NCBI GenBank assembly: GCA_032718475.1 | Contig: JAUCBJ010007253.1 | Coordinates: 156,974 to 220,973 of the forward strand | Direction of reading: 5' to 3' | Length of the DNA: 64,000 nt | From: Nemertoderma westbladi | Lineage: Eukaryota; Xenacoelomorpha; Nemertodermatida; Nemertodermatidae | Shown here: piece by piece, positions 36,462-45,824 of the stretch | Layout: each line of letters begins with the position of its first letter | How positions within the stretch are numbered: the first letter of the stretch is position 1 | The notes under the pieces: model-generated | The model's input: only the letters and a program-made list of their open reading frames with translations | The model's database searches: none | What the model was told of the DNA's origin: nothing | Program-made: the position numbers and the translations under genes

Positions 36462-39400
36462 ATGTCTGATACTAAGCAGAACCTGTCAGACAGTCTATTA
36501 GATGTAACTATCTGCGACTCGGATAGAGGTGTAGAACCCTCTAGTCGTAAGTCCAGTTCACCTCCCACTGTGAGGAAGGTCATCCCTCCAGTAGTAATAA
36601 CAGAACCTAGGCTAGTCCAACATCGTAGGTCTATCATAGGCACCCGAGCTCAGGTCAAGCGGGACCAAGAAGCAGCGGAACAGCAACAACCCGCGAGTCA
36701 AGAACTTATTACTCAGCGGCCCAGCAGCTCCAGTAGTGAGGATACTGTAGAGCTGACACCCGAGCGCGGAGCAGAGATGACGGATGCGGTTTATACGGAT
36801 CCCCTTCTCATCCTTCCTGCAGCCGTACTCACTAGGTTATTGATCGCGGTGGAAGAACACCAGATCGATTGGGCGAGAAGTCAACGACCAACTAGAGATA
36901 GTTATGCGGGATACACGAGTGAAGAACTGAAGTCTATTGTCGAGTCACAATGGAACTTCCCCGGACCCGGACTCCCGTTTGATTTATCAGAAGCTGCCTG
37001 GGAAGACATACACCGGATGGGAGTAGCCAAGGAAACCATCGATCCAGCTGTATGGAAGAGGTCCGCAGCCGGATACGCACAAGGATTCTTCAGCTCTATG
37101 GAGCGAGTAGAAAAACAACTGTTTCAACAACCTCAAGGACCTCAAGAGCAGGGATCGCTGCTTTATCAAGTTAGAGAAAGAGTTCTGCGAATTAGGCTAA
37201 TCTTATCCGCCTTTGAGGAGGCTTCTAAAAGAAGACAAGACACGTCGTTGCAAGTTGCCGTGAAGACTTGGTTTCAACGAGTGAGATGCCAGGTTCAAGG
37301 AGCAGCTCAGTGGAAAGCTCAGTTGGAGGAGCGCTCAACCCATGGAGAATCAACCGACGCTACTTTTTCCCAAGTGGAAAGTGAAGCGACGGCAGAGAAA
37401 CCACATAAGAAGGATGCCATTGACATCTATCTGTCAGACTATCAGCGCTTTGTAGGAGACGCAGAGTTGAGGAGAAGGTTAGAGGGACTTAGCCCTAATA
37501 GCGAAGGAGCCAAACTTGTGTTGGATGCAATTGATGTAGATAGGTTAGCGGCGAACCAAGCTAAATTCGATGAACAACTCCGCATCGCTAGAGAAAGGGA
37601 AGAACAAGTAAAGAAAAAACGTATAGAAGACAGAAAGGCAGCGGCAGTAGCAGCAGCAGTGGCATCTGCAGAGGCTGAAAGAAAAACGGCAGCGGCAGAG
37701 GCAAAAGCGGCAGCGGCAGAGGCAGCGGCAGAGGCAAAGGCAGCAGCCGAAGCTGAAAGAAAAACGGCAGCGGCAGAGGCAAAAGCGGCAGCGGCAGCGG
37801 CAGAGGCAAAGGCAGCAGCCGAAGCGGAAAGAAAAACGGCAGCGGCAGAGGCAAAAGCGGCAGCGGCAGAGGCAGCGGCAGAGGCAAAGGCAGCAGCCGA
37901 AGCGGAAAGAAAGGTGGCGGAGGCAGTGGTAGAAGCAGAACGGAGAGCGGCTGAAGAAACCAACCAATTAGAATTGGAAAACATTCAAGAGAATCAAGAC
38001 TGCATAAACAAACAGTTAACAGCTAGTAATATGCAGATGATGAATCGATCTACTCCCAAAAGACAGGGATATACATCATCTGAGGAAGGCGATACCACCG
38101 ATACGGAAGGCAAAGGAAATAGATCTTGTCTAAGCAGACGTAAAAGAACGTTCCACCGTCAAAAATTGCCTGATTTGCCTCCAGCTGTTAGAAGGCAACT
38201 AAATAGCACCAATTTAGGTAGTACAGAACCCACAGACCAAATAATTAAAATCGAAAGACTCCCTACTATAGTAGATGAGCCTGAAATAATTAGGCCTGTT
38301 CTTGAAATCACCCCTACGGTGATAGACACACCTGTGCTCCCTGAAATAACCGCTAAATTCCCTCTGCATAGCACTAAGCTACCTGTGCCCCGTAGAACTG
38401 CCCAGGAGACAGTTCAGGTCCTGTACCCCGAGCGAAATATTCATAATTTGTCGCCCGTTGTCCCTCGTCCGCCCGCTACATCGTTGGCGACTCCCGCTTC
38501 GGCGGTCGAATGGGTGGACGAGAGACGGCGGGGGATGGATATTCTGCTCGGGCAGATGCAGGAGACTGTCCAGCAGTTTAAGGGCACGGTAAGGGAAAGT
38601 AAACTAGAGTTGCAAGAAATGCAGCAAAGTATCGCGCTAGAGCGCGATAAATTAGTAAATACCCAAAGGGGTATACCACCACCCTCTGTAACAATGTGTC
38701 AACCCGTTAGGTCTGAAGTATCTCATGCGCAAGGTGTGGAGCCTACACGCATCTATACTGCTAGCGAAGTAGAAACTCCTATAGTGAACCCTATTAAGGG
38801 TAATTATAGACCTGTTGATAATGATATTCCCTATAGACCGGATCATAATCCAAGAAATTTATATACCGATAACTCGATATTAAATAACACGATGGCCCAA
38901 GAAAGTTTTACGCGTCAAATGGCTAGAACCGAAGCCCGGCAAGCGGTAAAGGTTGGAGAGATCGTCAAGTTCAATGGAGATGAGATGAAATGGTTACCTT
39001 TTAATGAATATTACAAAGATAACATACAGAACTCTGTACTGTCTAACGGAGAGAAACTTAGATTCCTCATCGAATGTTTGGAAGGACCTCCCAAGTCAAT
39101 GGCGTTAAAATTTATTGGACATCCAGATGGATTAAGACAAGTTTGGGATACACTAAACATCAGGTATGGTAATAGGACTAACATAGCTAGGTATTTATAT
39201 GCGAAATTAATGGCGCCCCGAAAGTTTCTTAGCAGCGGGATTATAGAGTTTTCCGATGAGATTCAGGAGATCTGTAGACAACTAGATTGGTTAGGTAAGT
39301 CTCATGAATACCAGAATTCTATGGTTGTAGGAGCCTTAGCATCTACTTTGCCCAAGGGTGGAGTAGGTACACGCTGGGACAAGAAGGTGTTATATATGAT

Positions 39401-41537
39401 GGAACAACAACGACGAGACCCTACCATGGCAGATTTCATGTCATTCCTGGATGGAGAAGTGAAATTGCAACTCCTCAAGCAATCCAGAGAGAAGACACCG
39501 GAAAGTAAGGTAAGTGAGAAACCCGTTTCTGGGAGAAGGGTAATACCAGTATGTTATACCGACGACGGTGAAAGCCAAACTTCTCAAGGAGAGGACAGCG
39601 GGAAAGACACTGACAGATCTTATGTCAATAAAATGCCTAAAGATCAGGTAAGTAAATCCAAGTCTCGACCCAATGACAGAAGGGAACCGGTACAAAAAAC
39701 CCCTCCTACGTCTCCTAAAAGAATTCAGATGAGAAAGCCCGAGGAAAGAACAAGTGTGCACCACACAGCACATGTTAAAGTAAGTAACATCAAGCCCAAA
39801 TGTGTGCTGTGCGACGGGCCCCACCGTTTAAATGCGTGTGATAAATTCCTGAGGAAATCACTAAAGGATAGACGTGAAGTCATGTGGGATAAGCGGTTGT
39901 GTTATAATTGCCTCAGACGAGGACACCAACGGCGAACCTGTAACTCCGACGCAAGGTGTGCAAAGTGCGGCGCAAAACATCATATCTTGTTGCACACGGA
40001 ATTCGAACGAAACAGCCTGAGTCAGGTAAGTGAGTCCGAACTACATGTCCAATTCAGTGATGTAAACGACACTGATCAATCTGAGATGGAAGGATTCTAT
40101 ACAGACGAGTTCTCCGACGAAAACGAATCCTGTTACTTGATAAATACCGCAGTGTATCGAGCACTCACATATGAAAAGGATACAGACAGCGACCTCACTC
40201 TAACTACTTCTGAACGACAACCGTCTTGGAAAAAGCCATCTTCCAATGTAGGGATTAGAGAATTTCCTGTGGTACAGGTAAGGGTTCACGGACCTAAACG
40301 GAGTTATGTAGTGAACGCCCTCCTTGACTCCGGTAGTACAGGAACATTCATCGACCAAGAGCTAGCCGAAGACATATTTGCTGGACAACCCAAGTTCCGA
40401 ACTACGCTCAACATGTCAGGCATTATGCAAGTCTGGAAATCCACAATAACAGCGGATTATTATGTAGGAGCGTTGTCCACCCCACAGGACGAACTAGGAG
40501 AACATATCATCCGGTCAGTGAAAATGGTAGCTATAAAGAACTTCGCTACTACTCAAGCAGACCTTTATAATTGGGACGAGGATGAGAGCATCCAACATCT
40601 TAACATACCTCGATTCCAGACTGATTATCCTGGAGTGCAAATACTCATCGGCCAAAACGCGCATGAGGCGCTGGAGACATTAGAGAAACGACCTGCTCAA
40701 CCGCAGCCACTACAGACCTATGCGGTAAGAACTAGAGTAGGTTGGTACCTTACTGGACCTTCCCGTAGAACGCTCAGGGAAAGACTGCTTCAAGATCGCG
40801 TCTGCCAGGTGAGTGAATGGGAAGATGATACTAGTGAGGGAGACGACCCAACTGAGGGAACACCACATTCCTCAGATAATGACAATCTTAACTCCAATGT
40901 AGATCAATGGAGATATTGCCCCAAGACGATGAATATAGTCGACATCGCTTCCGGAGGAGCAACTCCTCAAGAACTGACAGATACTATAGACCGGTTAGGT
41001 GAACCCGACTTCCTGAGTAAGGAGAATGAATGGCCTCCCCATCTTACTCCGACTGAGATTAGACCAGCCAAGGGAGCGGAGAAAGTTAAACCTAAAACCC
41101 GGACGGGTGGATCGGAGTTATTTGAACCCGGGATAGATCTGTCGGTATTACATGTTGCCAGGGACGACGCCGTGGATCTGGGCCTCCCCACCGCGAGTGG
41201 ATCCTTCATGAAGATCAGAGAGAGCGATTGGAGCTCTGGAACATCAGACGTCTCGCAGGGACTCTCACCTCTCCTGCAGAGAGCGACGGACCACTATAGC
41301 TCCTGGAATCGGCTTTGTGACGCCGTCATATACTTTGAGCGATGTTTCTATCGTCACTATTCCAGGACGAAGAGGAAACCTGGAATTGTATTCAGGATAC
41401 AGCGACTCAATCACCCAGTCGGTCGTTTGTGTTTATCGGAAGGGAATGGAGGACTCTCCGGAAACTGTGGAAGGCAAGATTCTCTTCCCACGACCACCTC
41501 CCTAATCCTTCAAACATCTAGGGACTCCATAACGTAA
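36462..41537 (+). CDS. BEL-I Gag-protease polyprotein with pol deletion
   Basis: 1,691 codons from ATG 36462. Residues 1-390 are an unfamiliar N-terminal region. 393-500 is an Ala/Glu/Lys heptad-like repeat (AEAKAAA, AEAERKTAA), probably a coiled coil. 828-1005 resemble the BEL Gag domain DUF1759 (VKFNGDEMKWLPFNEYY). 1113-1180 carry zinc knuckles (CVLC....H....C, CYNCLRRGHQRRTC, CAKCGAKHH). 1287 onward is the aspartic protease (LLDSGSTGTFID). 1419-1433 (YAVRTRVGWYLTGPS) is the typical BEL post-protease motif. Near 1471-1483 the sequence jumps from the protease-RT linker to the segment after RNase H (YCPKTMNIVDIASGG), an in-frame loss of RT and RNase H. Integrase is also missing. Codon phase holds several splice-donor-like sites. 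Confidence 0.92.
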   Translation: MSDTKQNLSDSLLDVTICDSDRGVEPSSRKSSSPPTVRKVIPPVVITEPRLVQHRRSIIGTRAQVKRDQEAAEQQQPASQELITQRPSSSSSEDTVELTPERGAEMTDAVYTDPLLILPAAVLTRLLIAVEEHQIDWARSQRPTRDSYAGYTSEELKSIVESQWNFPGPGLPFDLSEAAWEDIHRMGVAKETIDPAVWKRSAAGYAQGFFSSMERVEKQLFQQPQGPQEQGSLLYQVRERVLRIRLILSAFEEASKRRQDTSLQVAVKTWFQRVRCQVQGAAQWKAQLEERSTHGESTDATFSQVESEATAEKPHKKDAIDIYLSDYQRFVGDAELRRRLEGLSPNSEGAKLVLDAIDVDRLAANQAKFDEQLRIAREREEQVKKKRIEDRKAAAVAAAVASAEAERKTAAAEAKAAAAEAAAEAKAAAEAERKTAAAEAKAAAAAAEAKAAAEAERKTAAAEAKAAAAEAAAEAKAAAEAERKVAEAVVEAERRAAEETNQLELENIQENQDCINKQLTASNMQMMNRSTPKRQGYTSSEEGDTTDTEGKGNRSCLSRRKRTFHRQKLPDLPPAVRRQLNSTNLGSTEPTDQIIKIERLPTIVDEPEIIRPVLEITPTVIDTPVLPEITAKFPLHSTKLPVPRRTAQETVQVLYPERNIHNLSPVVPRPPATSLATPASAVEWVDERRRGMDILLGQMQETVQQFKGTVRESKLELQEMQQSIALERDKLVNTQRGIPPPSVTMCQPVRSEVSHAQGVEPTRIYTASEVETPIVNPIKGNYRPVDNDIPYRPDHNPRNLYTDNSILNNTMAQESFTRQMARTEARQAVKVGEIVKFNGDEMKWLPFNEYYKDNIQNSVLSNGEKLRFLIECLEGPPKSMALKFIGHPDGLRQVWDTLNIRYGNRTNIARYLYAKLMAPRKFLSSGIIEFSDEIQEICRQLDWLGKSHEYQNSMVVGALASTLPKGGVGTRWDKKVLYMMEQQRRDPTMADFMSFLDGEVKLQLLKQSREKTPESKVSEKPVSGRRVIPVCYTDDGESQTSQGEDSGKDTDRSYVNKMPKDQVSKSKSRPNDRREPVQKTPPTSPKRIQMRKPEERTSVHHTAHVKVSNIKPKCVLCDGPHRLNACDKFLRKSLKDRREVMWDKRLCYNCLRRGHQRRTCNSDARCAKCGAKHHILLHTEFERNSLSQVSESELHVQFSDVNDTDQSEMEGFYTDEFSDENESCYLINTAVYRALTYEKDTDSDLTLTTSERQPSWKKPSSNVGIREFPVVQVRVHGPKRSYVVNALLDSGSTGTFIDQELAEDIFAGQPKFRTTLNMSGIMQVWKSTITADYYVGALSTPQDELGEHIIRSVKMVAIKNFATTQADLYNWDEDESIQHLNIPRFQTDYPGVQILIGQNAHEALETLEKRPAQPQPLQTYAVRTRVGWYLTGPSRRTLRERLLQDRVCQVSEWEDDTSEGDDPTEGTPHSSDNDNLNSNVDQWRYCPKTMNIVDIASGGATPQELTDTIDRLGEPDFLSKENEWPPHLTPTEIRPAKGAEKVKPKTRTGGSELFEPGIDLSVLHVARDDAVDLGLPTASGSFMKIRESDWSSGTSDVSQGLSPLLQRATDHYSSWNRLCDAVIYFERCFYRHYSRTKRKPGIVFRIQRLNHPVGRLCLSEGNGGLSGNCGRQDSLPTTTSLILQTSRDSIT
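37640..37960 (+). repeat. Ala/Glu-rich coding repeat in BEL-I Gag
   Basis: Imperfect GCAGCGGCAGAGGCAAAAG-type repeats in frame, with an interspersed AERKTAAAEAK block of about 63-69 bp seen three times. BEL-II has a shorter, differently arranged version at 60280-60510. Overall the two Gag ORFs differ by 75 bp up to the protease. Confidence 0.9.
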
Positions 41538-43107
41538 CAACATATGGAGTGGGTGTGTGACTCTATTATTTTATATTATTTTATTATTTTTATATTTATG
41601 TATGTATTACTATGTAATTTTATTATAATCGTTTTATTTAATTTAGTAGAATATTATTTAGCGATTATTTAGTAGAATAGTGCAATATATTCGTGTTTAT
41701 TACGTACGTAATTAATTATATTATATTTAGTACGACGGCGAAGAAATAATTAATTTTTTCTCTTTCCTTACTGTCCGTATTATATTATAAATACGTAACT
41801 ACAGTAAGATGAAATGTCCGTACTTATTAAAGTACAATAAAGCCACTACTATATTAAAGTATTATTGGTAGGCAGAGTATTAGGAATGCAAAGTTCAGAT
41901 CCTCGTGTCTCGGCTAAACCAAGCTCTGGGTAGACCTTGGAAACGACTTGCCTCTTCACACTGACATTGCTTCGTGCGATATTGCTCTCATACCGTATAT
42001 TAAATAATACATATAGTAGCGTGATGTCCCTTTAACAGTAGCGTATAACGCAAAATAAATCTGTTAAACCCTTTGACCATCTGTAATTCTAGTCGATTAA
42101 GATATCGTGGCACCCACCGATATACTTGAAAGACAAATTATAGAATCAGTGGTTAACGTCCCCAGACAAGTTCTGGAATAAATCGGTGCCCATCTCAAAT
42201 ATTAATTAGTTAATATTTACAAATCAAATAAGTCAAAATCTGTAAAATTCAGATCCTTCAACAATTCTAGTCAATTAAGATATCGTAGCATTTACCGATA
42301 TTCTTAAAGAGACAATTTTCTTAGAATTAAGGATCTTGTGTCCCTAAACATGTTCTAGAATCAAAATATGTCTATTTAATTATCAAATAATAAAATTTCA
42401 GGGAATAAATTTAAATTCATGTCTTTTAATGAATTTAATAAATTGCCATTTTACGCAATTTATAACATTCCCAAAATTCCATTAATTAATAGATCAAGGG
42501 AGCGGAGATTTATATTATTATGCGTATGCGTGTACGAAAGTCTCCCAAACATAGTCAATAGCCGATAAAATTCATAAAGTCATGTATAAACAGGACATTG
42601 ACTATTAAAGAATTACTATTAAATAACATCCCAGATCTGTATGCATTGGAATTACTCTAATTCTACCGCTAGCTTTACATAATGTCACCATAGCAACAAC
42701 CACGCTAGAATTAGAATTGAGTTAAAGGAACAATAGAAAGCTTGTCCCATTGAATAGCATAGGGAATAAATAGCGCACTGCTAGTATCCAAGGATACATA
42801 ACAATACAGTGACATTCTGGAAGGCATTGACTAACGGACAAATGGCCCGAATGTGTGTAGTTGTGACAAGTTGTGCGGTATTTGTGAGTTTATAGGTGAA
42901 TGTTACTGCTAAAGTGTGTTTACAGTAGCTAGTCGCAATCGTAAAAGTAACCTAACTCTCCAAGGAAAACCTGACGTACATCTAAGCCTTTGGGACGGAC
43001 AGTGGAGTGACTTGTGCCGGTTGTCGTTGTCGTTGTGCGGCTACGTCGTTGGCGAAAGTACAGCGGAGACGACACATCGGCGCTGAGGATCTCATACTGT
43101 CCGGGGG
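41538..43107 (+). other. BEL-I 3' non-coding region
   Basis: AT-rich, no ORF with family features. Two related segments of about 110 bp at 42080-42190 and 42268-42375 share TCTAGTC(G/A)ATTAAGATATCGT and ACCGATAT. Integrase would normally be encoded here, and I see no HHCC or DDE motif. Confidence 0.65.
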
Positions 43108-43185
43108 TTGATTGGGGTAGGCAGCGACGCCCGCTCGCCTAAATATAAACTCATTATAATATGGATAAACTCATATATAGCAGAT

Positions 43186-43491
43186 ATGACGGAGTTGATA
43201 GAAGATGGTCTTGGTATCGGGGAGCGATATACTCTACTTTTACAAGCGTTTGTTGATAGCTTAATACGCGGCGACGTTAGTCCAACTGCTGCGGAGGACG
43301 ATGGTCGTTATATCGAACCGCCAATGTCCCAAGAGCAGCTCGCGCGCGAGTTGGACTATAGAAAATTCGCCGCTCGATATACGCAGCGTAATGGTACGTA
43401 TATGGTCTTCTTAACTACTGGTCATCCTATCGCTCTACATAATACGGACTATGTCGACTATATATCCTGCCCAGCGGAGTCGGAACCATAA
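43186..43491 (+). CDS. Unrecognised 102-codon ORF in BEL-I 3' region
   Basis: From ATG 43186 the frame reads MTELIEDGLGIGERYTLLLQ and ends VDYISCPAESEP. The frame is open further 5' to about 43108 without an ATG. Composition is acidic and balanced, unlike the AT-rich sequence around it, and there is no transmembrane segment or known motif that I recognise. It could be an accessory protein, a captured host exon, or chance. Downstream to the 3' LTR lies a basic frame (44311-44517, ending RKRRPRKKD), which could be a remnant of the pol C-terminus. Confidence 0.4.
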   Translation: MTELIEDGLGIGERYTLLLQAFVDSLIRGDVSPTAAEDDGRYIEPPMSQEQLARELDYRKFAARYTQRNGTYMVFLTTGHPIALHNTDYVDYISCPAESEP

Positions 43492-44065
43492 ACTGAAATT
43501 CGAGTGCGAAATTTCTATTCGAAATTGACTCGAAAGAAAAGACACTAAAGAAACAAATAAACGCGGTAACTCCAACGTATGTTTGGAATTCTTGACAGAA
43601 GCATTGTAACAACAAATAAATATCACCCGCGTTTCCCCTACCAGACGTGCGTCTTTGGTATTATTACGGTAAATGCCCTAGACCCAGCCAATAAACGGAA
43701 AGACATAAACATCCACGGAAACGTTGTGTTAAACACAGTTGTGTTCGTTATATTTACTCGAGTTTTGAGCAAAACTTGTTTGACGTATCACCTATGCTCA
43801 CTCGGTTCTAACGATCCTGGAGTAAACCTATGATCAAAGTCCCGGAATACTCGGTCAAACCTCCTCATTCCTCAGTTGGACCTCAGACCTGCGATCCTGG
43901 TGGTGTCGCGGATCCTCGCGGACTGTATTCACTGTTCAAAGATCTAGTGCTACCCTAACAATTAATCGGTAACACTCCGACAGTGATTTCTACCTAGCCG
44001 CCCATCTTACCTAGCCGGATTATGACGCGGACACCTAATATCACTATCCATCCGTATGGTCGTCC

Positions 44066-44128
44066 CGTTTAACGCGATACAACCCTTCATCAAGGTGAAG
44101 GAGAGCGTTGTACGAAACGAGTTAAACG
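44066..44128 (+). promoter_or_regulatory. Extended stem-loop near the BEL-I 3' end
   Basis: CGTTTAAC pairs with GTTAAACG, TACAAC with GTTGTA, and CCTTCA with TGAAGG around the loop TCAAGG, with small internal loops between. The layered complementarity over 63 bases is well beyond the surrounding sequence. Function unknown. Confidence 0.55.
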
Positions 44129-44595
44129 CTATTCTATAAAGATCAAAAAAGAAATCTGCGTTTGTTCAGATAAACGTAAGTTATAACAGTAAGTCCAATC
44201 GATAAACGAATTGGCCTTATCTCAGTTCGATTGAGAAATCTCGAATCTCAAAGAAGATATCAAGCTTAGAAAACCCTATTCTTTGCGAGAGTTTTGTACG
44301 AACGTATCCCATGACAAGCGGAGGAAAATCAGCTCGAGGAGAAGCATATCGAAATGGACGAGACACCGACCGTAAACCCAAACCTTCTAATGCAATCATA
44401 TTGCACCCTTCGCCTAGGAGCTACAGCCCTCCTCATAAAGTGGCTCGCCCCAAGGAGAAAAGGACTCTCGCTAGCCTCAAGAAACTGCGTAAACGCCGTC
44501 CACGCAAGAAAGACTAACTGTTTAGAGTATTTTTATATTTTAGAAACTGTGATTTTGTATATTTTATAGACTTAAATCCCATTTTCTGGGAGCGG

Positions 44596-45824
44596 TGTAA
44601 AAGCTTTTGTGGGATAACTGATTCGTTTGCCTTGCCAACCAGTTCCCCCCCTGTCGCTAGAAATACTCAAAAGGGGATCTATAGTTAAAATAGTGTAAGC
44701 TACCAGCTTATTGGCTGATTTGCGGTATGCAGGTATCTGGGCTCTGTTTAATCGTCCAACTAGCCTAAGAGGGTTGCGTCATAGCCCTGTTTTTGTATCT
44801 CCCAATAGAATTTGAGTTATCCTGGATTTTAACCAATCCTGAGCTACTGAACTGAAATTTTCCTATCTCACTGCTCATCCTCTGTGTTGAACGGGAGCTT
44901 CGTGGAATAAGTGTAGTTGGTATTCTCGTAGTCACGAGTTTTTCAAAGCCACGAAAGAACGGCTTTATAGTGTTTTGTGCTTTTCTGCTTTTTAGCTCAA
45001 CACTAGTAGGTTTAATTATAAGGACATATATCCTTTAACTAATGACTGATCTAATCATACCTAACGACTTACGGACTAACAACACTCTGTGAATATCACT
45101 CTGCAAACACTGAAACATTGCAAACTCATAACAATCAGTGTTCAGTTGTTGTTTTATACTGCTATTTGCTGTCGGTTATTCATTATATTTGTGGATGAAT
45201 TATTATATTTGGAATAACGAGAAACAACCCCGAAACCCAATATTCTTGATATACCGAAGGTAAGAGAGAAAGGTTACAGATAAACGATTGTGACTTATGT
45301 TAAAGTGGTTTGAAGTGAATCTAATGTTATTTGATAGACCCTACACGAGTCAGCCTGTGTTCCTTTTATATGTGACTAAAATCAGTGAAGATCGGCAGAT
45401 TAGTGTGCAGTATTGTGCAGCATTGTGTATGCGTGAGTCTGTTAAAGAAGCATTTCCTAAAGAATGCGCCATATATGTTAATTATAACTAAACCATATCG
45501 TTGTGAGTAGTTTAAGTCATAACTCTGTTTATATAGATAGAGCGCCACGTCCTAAAGGAACTGTTAATATTCCCCGAAGGTGAATAATATTGTCAGAGAT
45601 TATATAATACTGTCAGTCGAATAATACATTAGGCTTACATAGCAATAAGATTAAACCGTCGAACTCAATCTCCCGGGTATAACCAGCGGGTGAATGATCG
45701 CGCACGGATTGGTTTCGACTAGTGTAGTGAATCAAATACTTGTCGTAGGCAGAAAAGCGATTTAATATCTAGAAGACATCATAATTTGGCGGGTTAAACT
45801 GCCAAAGGTCTGAAAGCGCGAACA
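44596..45824 (+). repeat. BEL-I 3' LTR
   Basis: 1,229 bp, same ends and length as the 5' LTR, no difference seen. Preceded by TGGGAGCGG, a plausible short polypurine tract. Confidence 0.95.

Larger units (their letters stand above)
33053..45824 (+). mobile_element. BEL/Pao retrotransposon BEL-I, complete but pol-deleted
   Basis: 12,772 bp, TGTAAAAGC...GCGAACA, flanked by 5-bp duplication CGGTG and inserted into the integrase of Gypsy copy 1. Two 1,229-bp LTRs with no difference seen when read line by line, so the insertion is recent. The internal region has a 2.2-kb leader, a Gag-protease ORF, and a 3-kb 3' region. Reverse transcriptase, RNase H and integrase motifs are absent. It probably depends on enzymes supplied by a complete relative. 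Confidence 0.93.

Noticed and set aside
37442-37984. Antisense ORFs with poly-Ala/Ser or Leu/Pro runs opposite BEL Gag
   Set aside because: Shadows of the Ala/Glu coding repeat; the sense frame carries all family motifs.
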